Assembly (NCBI GenBank): GCA_019057975.1
Contig: JAHLWJ010000342.1
Coordinates: forward strand, 1-5,042
Direction of reading: 5' to 3'
Length of the DNA: 5,042 nucleotides
DNA from: Promethearchaeota archaeon
Lineage (GTDB): Archaea > Asgardarchaeota > Lokiarchaeia > Sigynarchaeales > SOKP01
Shown: one piece after another, positions 1 to 5,042 of the stretch
Layout: every line of letters starts with the position of its first letter
Numbering within the stretch: position 1 is the first letter of the stretch
Translations under genes and position numbers: made by a program
The notes under the pieces: model-generated
Database searches by the model: none
Told to the model about the DNA's origin: nothing
The model's input: only the letters and a program-made list of their open reading frames with translations

Positions 1-1
1 G

Positions 2-265
2 AGATTAGATATAACTGATATTTCTGGTAAAGAGGAAAAAGCAGAATCTTAACAATCTCACATCTGGTTGCGACACTTCAGCAAAGCTTAAATCAATCTA
101 ATTCTGAATTGGAAGTGGATACAAAAAAGCCATTAATAGACCCTATTTTGTTTGAAGAATATTTAAGTTTATTGTAAATCCATTATGGGTTATGTTTATG
201 AAGTAATATTGAAAGTGAAAGAAGCCTTAGAAATTGAATTAAATCTAAACGATGAGGATGTATAA
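2..265 (+). pseudogene. Possible frameshifted 3' remnant of an unrecognised gene
   Basis: No intact gene lies in the first 272 bases, but three + strand stretches read like protein in alternating frames. Frame 2 is open from the window edge to a TAA at 50-52 (ending GKEEKAES). Frame 1 is open from 31 to a TAA at 175-177 with no ATG, and contains ISHLVATLQQSLNQ and KKPLIDPILFEEYLSLL. Frame 2 opens again from 167 to a TAA at 263-265, including an ATG at 185 and the stretch VILKVKEALEIELNLNDEDV. The frame 2 to frame 1 step falls in the overlap 31-49, which contains an A-run at 36-40; the step back falls at 167-174. Two single-base indels, real or sequencing errors, would join them into one C-terminal region. 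None of the pieces has a good ribosome binding site and I do not recognise the family. It may instead be ordinary non-coding DNA. The last stop is 7 bp from the convergent hydrolase gene. Confidence 0.33.
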
Positions 266-272
266 AGGAAGG

Positions 273-923
273 TCATTTTATATATTTGTTGATGTATCGT
301 TGAACTTCACTTGCAGGTTGAAAAATCCCAAAATGCCCCTCACACAAAATATCTGCTTTCAAATCTAAAAGATTTTGTAGAGAATTTTGATAATCGCTAT
401 AATCACTTACACCAGGAATTATTGGTCCATGTACGTCTTGTCCAAATAAAATTTTTTTTTGATCTTCAGTTTCAATTAAGATTGATATAGAACCAGGAGT
501 ATGACCTGGTGTATGGATGCATTGAAATTCATAAATTCCAAATTTTAAAATTTCAAGATTTCCTTTCAATCTTTTTGTGAGTTTAACTGGTTGATATTTT
601 ACGCCATACCACCTAGCTGCTGTTTCTTTATCATGCCCTTTCTCTTCTATTGCGTCTGCATCTAATTCATGAGCGTAAAATTTGACATTTTTATTAAATT
701 GTTTCAGATCATAACAAGCAGCGATATGATCTATATGGAAATGAGTTATAATGCAATGTTTTATCTCCATTGGATCCAAATTGAGTTTACCGATTTTTTT
801 TATCATTTCGAGGCTCATTCCACAATCTATTAAAACAAGACCTTCTTCACTATGAGTCTGTACTAAATAAACAGAACAACCAGAATCTCCTATATGATAT
901 ATATCCTTAAAAATTTCTCTCAT
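273..923 (-). CDS. MBL-fold metallo-hydrolase (glyoxalase II-like)
   Basis: A complete 216-residue, single-domain cytosolic hydrolase of the metallo-beta-lactamase superfamily; no signal peptide or membrane segment is visible. All expected metal ligands are present: THFHIDH at 60-66 (H61, H63, D65, H66), the second His of HTPGHTPGS (H141), D163 in FGQD, and H197 in CEGHFGIF. This set normally binds two metals and activates water for hydrolysis, as in glyoxalase II, lactonases and related thioesterases. The length matches short members of this group and lacks the extra C-terminal helical domain of true glyoxalase II, so I do not assign S-lactoylglutathione as substrate; it is unknown. The ATG is well fixed by an AAGGAGAA site six bases upstream. 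The gene is transcribed away from the tldD-tldE pair across a 131-bp divergent spacer and appears to be a single-gene unit. Superfamily is certain, reaction is not. Confidence 0.92.
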   Translation of the reverse strand: MREIFKDIYHIGDSGCSVYLVQTHSEEGLVLIDCGMSLEMIKKIGKLNLDPMEIKHCIITHFHIDHIAACYDLKQFNKNVKFYAHELDADAIEEKGHDKETAARWYGVKYQPVKLTKRLKGNLEILKFGIYEFQCIHTPGHTPGSISILIETEDQKKILFGQDVHGPIIPGVSDYSDYQNSLQNLLDLKADILCEGHFGIFQPASEVQRYINKYIK

Positions 924-929
924 ATTTTA

Positions 930-937
930 TTCTCCTT
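930..937 (-). promoter_or_regulatory. Shine-Dalgarno site of the MBL hydrolase
   Basis: Read on the - strand the sequence is AAGGAGAA, a near-complete match to the 16S rRNA 3' end, followed by six A/T-rich bases and then the ATG at 923-921. It fixes the start of the hydrolase gene. Confidence 0.8.
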
Positions 938-946
938 ACTAATATT

Positions 947-970
947 AATCATTCATTATGATTGATGATT
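947..970. promoter_or_regulatory. Imperfect 24-bp inverted repeat, operator-like
   Basis: Arms AATCAT (947-952) and ATGATT (965-970) are exact reverse complements, and the interior between them is partly symmetric (955-956 pairs with 961-962). It lies 24 bp inside the hydrolase start and 15 bp from the palindromic TATA-like element, where a dimeric regulator could affect hydrolase transcription. A/T-rich spacers often produce such symmetry by chance, so this is a weak call. Confidence 0.22.
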
Positions 971-984
971 TAAAAAATAGTAGT

Positions 985-994
985 TTTATATAAA
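985..994. promoter_or_regulatory. Palindromic TATA-like element in the divergent spacer
   Basis: TTTATATAAA is its own reverse complement and lies between the two divergent starts (923 and 1064). If the host is archaeal, it could act as a TATA box in either direction. Initiation about 25 bp away would fall near 964 for the hydrolase (leader about 40 nt) and near 1015 for tldD (leader about 50 nt). A second A/T tract, TTTTTAATTA at 1027-1036, is better placed for a leaderless or very short-leader tldD transcript. In a bacterial reading, TTGATG (962-967), 18 bases, then TTATAT (986-991) would be a weak + strand promoter. Assignment rests on sequence only. Confidence 0.4.
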
Positions 995-1063
995 TCCAGA
1001 TTCAGACTCAATTATTATTAAAAAAATTTTTAATTAGATCAAAAATATTCCTTTTTGATAGAA

Positions 1064-2506
1064 ATGGAAGATTTTATAGCCTTATCGTTAAAAAAAGCAG
1101 AATCAAATGGTGTAGATTTTGCTGAATGTAGATTCTTTGGATATGATATAGAACAAATAATGGTTAGAAATGGACAAATCGAAACACTTAAAAGAACTAA
1201 AGACATTGGTTATGGATTTCGGGTATTAAAAAATGGAGCTTGGGGCTTTGCGAGTACTGCAATCATTGAGAAATCTACTTTAAACGAAATAGTTGAAGCA
1301 GCCATAAAAGAAGCTGAAGCTACTAGTAGAAGAATAAAAAGACCAGTTGAACTTACTGAAGAACCAATAATTAAAGATAAATATGTAACTCCTTTCAAGA
1401 TTGATCCTTTTGACATTGAAATAGAAGAAAAATTAGAGATTTTGAAGAAGGCAGATTCGATAATGGCTGAAAAAGGAGATATCATTAAAGTTAGAGAGAA
1501 TTCAATGGATTTCGTTAAAATTTATCTTGATTATGGAAATTCTGAAGGTACTTTAATTTCTGAACAAGAATTATTTTCTGGTTGCAATTGCTCAGCAACG
1601 GCAATTGCTAATGATAACCAGAATAGGAACATTGGGCTATATGAGATGAGAGGATATGAGTATATTGATATGTTTGACTTTGAAAAAACTTCAGAACAAA
1701 TTGCTTCAGAAGCAATTATTCTTGCTACAGAAGCTGTTGCTCCTAAACCTCAAAAAACAACCTTTATTTTAGAGCCCTACCAACTTGGTCTTACAATTCA
1801 CGAATCTTGTGGTCATCCATCAGAACTTGATCGAGTTCTAGGATGGGAAGCAGATTTTGCAGGAACAAGTTTTCTAACCTTAGATAAACTTGGCACTAAT
1901 TACCAATATGGATCAGAGAAAGTGAATTTGATTTGTGATCCTACAATGCCAAACGTTCTTGGGCATGAAAAATATGACCATGAGGGAGTAAAAACTAAAA
2001 AATTTCATGTTGTTAAAGAAGGGATTTTCAATGATTATCAATCAAACAGACAAACAGCTAAACTTATAGGCCGAGATCATAGTAATGGAAATGCCAGAAT
2101 TGATAGATATAATCGTTTTCCACTCATACGAATGAGTAATTTATATCTAGAACCAGATTCTGAAGGTCCCAAAAATATTAATGAACTTATTGCAGAAACA
2201 AAGGAAGGGATTTATGGTATTCATTGGAAATCGCATAGTATTGATGATAAAAGAATTAATTTCCAATTTGCTGTCCAAATTGCTTATGAAATTAAAAATG
2301 GAGAGCTTGGTAAACCGTTAAAAAATACTATATATCAAGCAGCTACTCCTGAGTTCTGGGGTGGATTAGATATGATGACTAGGGAATGGAAAGTTGAAGG
2401 TCATGGACCTGTTTGTGGTAAAGGAGCACCATATTGTCAGTTAATGTGGGTCTCACATGGGGGGCCATGGTCCAGATTCCAAGGAGTAAATATATTTAGT
2501 GGATAG
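1064..2506 (+). CDS. tldD: TldD-type zinc metallopeptidase (catalytic subunit)
   Basis: A 480-residue member of the TldD/PmbA (peptidase U62) family, close to the usual full length. The zinc site typical of TldD is intact: the HExxxH helix is HESCGH at 246-251, and the probable third ligand is Cys451 in the C-terminal PVCGKGAPYC segment. Other family landmarks are an N-terminal AECRFFGYDIEQIMVRNGQ region (about 21-39), a PSELDRVLGWEADFAG stretch after the helix, and YDHEGVKTKKF (304-314), where many relatives have DDEG. TldD proteins act in the cytosol with TldE, cutting unfolded or small peptides (in E. coli, microcin B17 precursor and CcdA). The substrate here is unknown. An in-frame TTG at 1055 would add three residues. 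I chose ATG 1064 because it is the commoner codon and aligns with the family N-terminus; neither start has an SD site, which may mean a leaderless transcript. tldE follows after 11 bp. Confidence 0.94.
   Translation: MEDFIALSLKKAESNGVDFAECRFFGYDIEQIMVRNGQIETLKRTKDIGYGFRVLKNGAWGFASTAIIEKSTLNEIVEAAIKEAEATSRRIKRPVELTEEPIIKDKYVTPFKIDPFDIEIEEKLEILKKADSIMAEKGDIIKVRENSMDFVKIYLDYGNSEGTLISEQELFSGCNCSATAIANDNQNRNIGLYEMRGYEYIDMFDFEKTSEQIASEAIILATEAVAPKPQKTTFILEPYQLGLTIHESCGHPSELDRVLGWEADFAGTSFLTLDKLGTNYQYGSEKVNLICDPTMPNVLGHEKYDHEGVKTKKFHVVKEGIFNDYQSNRQTAKLIGRDHSNGNARIDRYNRFPLIRMSNLYLEPDSEGPKNINELIAETKEGIYGIHWKSHSIDDKRINFQFAVQIAYEIKNGELGKPLKNTIYQAATPEFWGGLDMMTREWKVEGHGPVCGKGAPYCQLMWVSHGGPWSRFQGVNIFSG
1699..1717. 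repeat. 19-bp perfect palindrome inside tldD
   Basis: The arms AATTGCTTC and GAAGCAATT are exact reverse complements around a single A at 1708. The stretch encodes Ile-Ala-Ser-Glu-Ala-Ile, whose codons can produce this symmetry by chance. There is no T-tract after it and no sign that it interrupts the gene. It is recorded as a structural feature with no assigned function. Confidence 0.5.
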
Positions 2507-2512
2507 GAGGTG
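2505..2512 (+). promoter_or_regulatory. Strong Shine-Dalgarno site of tldE, overlapping the tldD stop
   Basis: AGGAGGTG is a full match to the 16S rRNA 3' end. It begins inside the tldD TAG stop (2504-2506) and is followed by five bases before the tldE ATG at 2518. Ribosomes finishing tldD would be on or next to this site, so translation of the two subunits is probably coupled. It contrasts with the absence of any SD site before tldD. Confidence 0.85.
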
Positions 2513-2517
2513 CAAAA

Positions 2518-3894
2518 ATGAGTTTAGATAAACAAAAAGAATTGATTATAGAACTTTCAGAACTTGCATTAAAACGAGCGCAAGATTCTGGATGTGAAGC
2601 TTTCATAAATGCTTCTATAGGAAAAGAATACGTTACCCGTTTTTCCAATTCAGAAATACTACAAAATTACACAGATTTATGTAGAGAGATAGCTATTACC
2701 GTTATTTACAAAGATAAACAAAGAGCTAATTCAGTTACAAATGACTTAACTAAGAAAGGTATCCTAAACATCTTAGATTATCTCATCAGCACAGCAAAGA
2801 TAGTTCCACCTGATCCAAAGTACCCTGGACTTATTAAACAGAAACAACAATATCCTTCATTATCTCTCAATGATCCAAAAGTATCAAATGTAGGTCCTGA
2901 TACTATTGTTGATAAAGTAGAAGAAGCCATTGTCGCAGGAGAAGCTGTTGACAAACGAATCGAGGGTGTTTCAGGAAATATGATCTTATCTAATGGTTTT
3001 TGTTTTTTTGTTTCTTCGGCAGGTCAAGAGTTGTTTTATCCTACTACGAATATAAACTCAACCATTAATATTAATGCCTTAGAACATGGTGAAGAAAGTC
3101 GTTCTAATAGTACTTTTGGGTCTAGAATATTATCAAAACTTGGAATGGAGAAAGAAGCGAAGGAGGTTGCAGAAAGAGCAATTCATGGTTTAGGCGCCAA
3201 AGCAATTGATACTGGAGAATATGAAGTAATACTGGATCATCAAGCTGTTAACGAACTACTTTGCTGTATTGGTTTTGCTACATCTTCAAGATTCATAATA
3301 AATAATAATAGTTTTTTAACAGACAAAATAGGACAACAAATCTTTAATGAAAAATTAACATTAATTAATAATCCTCATAATCCTGAACATTTAGCTTCTA
3401 GACCTCTGGATGATGAGGGTTTAGCTACTCAACCTTTCCCTGTGGTTGAAAATGGTGTTTTAAAAAATTATTCATGCTCTCGTTTAGATGCAGCTAGATT
3501 GGGAACTAAAGCAATGGGAACATGCTTTACCATTTTTGGGGAAACATTAGGTTATCCATTTGCTGAAACTATGAAAGCAGGCACTTATAGTAAAGAAGAG
3601 ATGATTTCAGAAATTAAAAATGGTTTATTGATTACCAATCTTCATTATGTCAATTTTGTTAATCCCCCAGTAGGGTCAATTACGGGAATGACTAAAGATG
3701 GCTTATTCATCATTAAAGATGGAAAAATGGTAGGATCAGCTAAAAACATGAGATTTACTGATGAAATTCCAAGAATTCTAAAAGAAATCGAAGTTGGAAA
3801 AGATCTCATACAATCTATTATACAAGCTTATGCCATTAAAAGTATAGTAGCACCAATAAAAGTTAAAAACTTTAGATTAACTAGCAAAACTTAA
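2518..3894 (+). CDS. tldE: TldE/PmbA-type non-catalytic partner of TldD
   Basis: A 458-residue TldD/PmbA-family protein lacking an HExxxH motif anywhere. At the place of the zinc helix it has TGEYEVILDHQAVNELL (232-248), as expected for the TldE/PmbA branch, which supports and gates the active TldD subunit. Conserved family stretches include SRPLDDEGLATQPFPVVENG (294-313), the following LKNYSCSRLDAARLGT, GTYSKEEMISEIKNGLLIT (355-373), and PPVGSITGMTKDGLFIIKDG with the following KN-MRFTDEIPRIL (383-421). The paired sequences show it is a diverged relative of the upstream gene, not a broken copy: length is normal and the frame is intact. Its ATG is fixed by a strong AGGAGGTG site. It is the second gene of the tldD operon, and the product probably forms a cytosolic heteromeric protease with TldD. 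The branch assignment rests on the missing zinc motif and gene order. Confidence 0.92.
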   Translation: MSLDKQKELIIELSELALKRAQDSGCEAFINASIGKEYVTRFSNSEILQNYTDLCREIAITVIYKDKQRANSVTNDLTKKGILNILDYLISTAKIVPPDPKYPGLIKQKQQYPSLSLNDPKVSNVGPDTIVDKVEEAIVAGEAVDKRIEGVSGNMILSNGFCFFVSSAGQELFYPTTNINSTININALEHGEESRSNSTFGSRILSKLGMEKEAKEVAERAIHGLGAKAIDTGEYEVILDHQAVNELLCCIGFATSSRFIINNNSFLTDKIGQQIFNEKLTLINNPHNPEHLASRPLDDEGLATQPFPVVENGVLKNYSCSRLDAARLGTKAMGTCFTIFGETLGYPFAETMKAGTYSKEEMISEIKNGLLITNLHYVNFVNPPVGSITGMTKDGLFIIKDGKMVGSAKNMRFTDEIPRILKEIEVGKDLIQSIIQAYAIKSIVAPIKVKNFRLTSKT

Positions 3895-3919
3895 TCCCAA
3901 TTATTTAATCAATTTTAAA

Positions 3920-4717
3920 TCATGATGTATTGATATATAGTTCTTTATAGAGCAAAATTGTAATAACAGCTGCCATCATTGTTGAAAATAAAACATCTGA
4001 AGCATAATGAGCTCCAATAATAATGCGAGATAAACCTACAAATAGACCCCATCCACATATTAAAATATAGAATAAAATCTTAATAACATCCGTATTCTTT
4101 CGATCTTTTACAGCAATCAATAAAGGTAAAAACATCCATCCCATTGCCGTATGACCGCTAGGAAAGCTTTGATCACCAGTGATCCCCTGTGGTAAAAACC
4201 AAGGAGAAAAATCTACAAAACCAGGAGCGAGGTCTCTAAATCGAACTCTTCCCCATAAAAGCTTCATTATTTGTACAAGTACTAAAGGATTGATAATTGC
4301 TAACAGCGAAATTATTCCTGCTAAATTTCTATAGTTCTTCCAATCCTTATTCCACGTAATAATTACATAAAATATCATCGGAATAATTAATCCCCATCCG
4401 GTATATAAATCTGTCTCATCACCTCCAAGTATGATAAAAAAGACTCCAACAATTACGGATATATAGGCAGGGATTTTTTGTAAATGTAAATTATTATTAA
4501 AACTTCCTAAGAAAGTTGATAACACTATAGCTATTAATGCATAACCCGGAACTTCACCATAATCTCTTCCGAAGATACCCCATTCTGAGCTATCATCCAC
4601 GACAGCTTTTGATATCTCTAAATCTGTAAAACCAAAAACTAAAGCTAGTATAACCCACACTATAATAATAATTAACAATAGTTTTATAACAAATGACTCT
4701 CTAAATTTTTCAAGCAT
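3920..4717 (-). CDS. PAP2-family membrane phosphatase
   Basis: An integral membrane phosphatase of the PAP2/acid phosphatase superfamily, 265 residues from the start chosen here. The catalytic signature is nearly complete: K152 followed by six residues and R159 (KLLWGRVRF), PSGH at 186-189, and SRIIIGAHYASD at 230-241 with R231, H237 and D241. Motif 1 normally ends Arg-Pro; here Phe follows the Arg. About eight hydrophobic segments are visible (near 10-30, 57-73, 83-98, 106-122, 130-150, 190-204, 211-229, 241-256). Basic loops (start, KDWKNYR, KDRKN) suggest both ends inside and all three catalytic motifs outside, as expected for enzymes acting on lipid phosphates or pyrophosphates. The substrate cannot be told. 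An ATG at 4721-4723 would add two residues, but its AAAGGT site would abut it directly; the ATG at 4715-4717 has six-base spacing and is preferred. The gene converges on tldE and follows the GDPD-like gene. Confidence 0.92.
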   Translation of the reverse strand: MLEKFRESFVIKLLLIIIIVWVILALVFGFTDLEISKAVVDDSSEWGIFGRDYGEVPGYALIAIVLSTFLGSFNNNLHLQKIPAYISVIVGVFFIILGGDETDLYTGWGLIIPMIFYVIITWNKDWKNYRNLAGIISLLAIINPLVLVQIMKLLWGRVRFRDLAPGFVDFSPWFLPQGITGDQSFPSGHTAMGWMFLPLLIAVKDRKNTDVIKILFYILICGWGLFVGLSRIIIGAHYASDVLFSTMMAAVITILLYKELYINTS

Positions 4718-4723
4718 TCTCAT

Positions 4724-4729
4724 ACCTTT
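4724..4729 (-). promoter_or_regulatory. Start-deciding Shine-Dalgarno site of the PAP2 gene
   Basis: On the - strand this reads AAAGGT. It sits directly against the first ATG (4721-4723), which is too close, but six bases from the second in-frame ATG (4715-4717). This favours the shorter protein by two residues. Confidence 0.45.
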
Positions 4730-4761
4730 GTAGAGTTAATTGAATTAAAATTAATAAATAG

Positions 4762-4799
4762 AGAACTTTTTAATAATGATCCTAATTAGTTCTTTTTTT
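4762..4799. terminator. Weak hairpin with T-run between GDPD and PAP2 genes
   Basis: AGAACT (4762-4767) and AGTTCT (4788-4793) can pair as a 6-bp stem with a 20-nt loop, and a T-run (4793-4799) follows on the + strand. Oriented that way it could stop + strand read-through toward the GDPD gene, although no + strand gene ends nearby. On the - strand it follows the GDPD stop immediately and is trailed by an A/T-rich but not pure T stretch, so it would be a poor terminator. Short stem and long loop make the call weak. Confidence 0.2.
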
Positions 4800-5042
4800 A
4801 TTTAAAATATTCCATTATAAAATCAAATAGTATGTCTGGATAATCTGTGTAAATTGCTTTTACCTGTTGATTATAATAGTTTAATTCTATAACTTTCTTC
4901 ATGCCCATTTTTGTATTAACTCCCCAAACGTAACAATTAAAGCCATTATCGATTATTATTTTAAATAAATCTTTAATATTTCTTGAAAATTTTAAGTTTA
5001 TTATTTTGACATCTAATTCCTTTAATTTTTTAAAATTTTGAG
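4798..5042 (-). CDS. C-terminal part of a glycerophosphodiester phosphodiesterase-like protein
   Basis: The last 80 codons plus a TAA stop (4798-4800) of a - strand gene whose 5' part lies beyond the right edge. The visible sequence has the end pattern of a GDPD TIM barrel: a variable helix-rich stretch (KDLFKIIIDNGFN), the strand CYVWGVNTKMGMKKVIELN, where GDPD proteins usually have a V-x-W-T-V-N type sequence, then KAIYTDYPDILFDFI, matching the usual G-x-D-x-I-x-T-D-x-P-d end. GDPDs hydrolyse glycerophosphodiesters to glycerol 3-phosphate and an alcohol. The metal-binding and catalytic residues lie in the missing N-terminal two thirds, so activity cannot be judged. The reading frame stays open to the edge without a stop. 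The PAP2 gene follows 74-80 bp downstream on the same strand, so co-transcription is possible. Family call rests on the two C-terminal motifs. Confidence 0.8.
   Translation of the reverse strand, partial: QNFKKLKELDVKIINLKFSRNIKDLFKIIIDNGFNCYVWGVNTKMGMKKVIELNYYNQQVKAIYTDYPDILFDFIMEYFK

Noticed and set aside
185..265. A 26-residue ORF with ATG 185 as a possible small peptide substrate of TldD/TldE
   Set aside because: It has no SD site, continues an upstream open frame without needing its ATG, and lacks any leader/core peptide pattern; it is better explained as part of the frameshifted remnant.
958..993. An 11-codon ORF in the divergent spacer as a leader peptide for tldD
   Set aside because: There is no SD site, no run of regulatory codons, and it ends inside the TATA-like element, so it is most likely not transcribed in that frame.
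1210..1485. A 91-codon open frame on the - strand inside tldD
   Set aside because: It lies entirely antisense to a well-supported gene, has no ribosome binding site, and its Ser/Phe/Ile-rich product is the usual mirror of Lys/Glu/Asp-rich coding sequence.
2518..3894. tldE as a decayed duplicate of tldD because it lacks the HExxxH motif
   Set aside because: Absence of the zinc helix is the normal state of the TldE/PmbA branch; the frame is intact, length is normal, and conserved family blocks are kept.
4171..4184. GATCAC-CA-GTGATC inverted repeat in the PAP2 gene
   Set aside because: Only six-base arms within conserved coding sequence just before the PSGH motif; explained by codon choice.
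1..5042. CRISPR repeats, tRNA or rRNA genes, insertion-sequence ends, integrase sites or a defence island
   Set aside because: No regularly spaced repeats, cloverleaf-like sequences, transposase-like products or terminal inverted repeats were seen on either strand; all intact genes are ordinary metabolic or housekeeping families.

Overview
The window is AT-rich (about one third G+C by eye) and carries five recognisable protein genes in three transcription blocks. Lys, Asn, Ile and Glu are abundant in the products. Shine-Dalgarno (SD) sites are used for some genes, TATA-like A/T elements lie upstream of others, and no convincing bacterial -35/-10 pair stands out. A mesophilic archaeon, possibly of the Asgard/Lokiarchaeia type, fits best, but an AT-rich bacterium cannot be excluded from 5 kb.

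Layout. Positions 1-272 hold no intact gene, only protein-like reading in shifted frames on the + strand, perhaps the decayed or frameshifted 3' end of an unrecognised gene. A complete single-domain metallo-beta-lactamase-fold hydrolase is on the - strand (273-923). A 131-bp divergent intergenic region with a palindromic TATA-like element follows. Next is a two-gene + strand operon: a tldD-type zinc peptidase (1064-2506) and its non-catalytic partner tldE/pmbA (2518-3894), 11 bp apart, with the tldE ribosome binding site overlapping the tldD stop. The tldE end converges, across 25 bp, on a PAP2-family membrane phosphatase on the - strand (3920-4717 or 4723). Upstream of that gene, also on the - strand, is the C-terminal part of a glycerophosphodiester phosphodiesterase-like gene that runs off the right edge (4798-5042).

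How the genes may work together. TldD and TldE are expected to form one heteromeric protease, and their tight coupling fits that. The GDPD-like and PAP2 genes are co-oriented and 74-80 bp apart; both families hydrolyse phosphate esters, commonly lipid-derived, so they could form a small lipid or polyol-phosphate turnover unit (inference). The MBL hydrolase has no demonstrated link to either pair beyond a shared upstream region with tldD.

I see no CRISPR array, tRNA, rRNA, insertion sequence or clearly new system. The points most worth a second look are the broken reading at the left edge, the divergent control region, and small departures from family motifs in TldD and PAP2.
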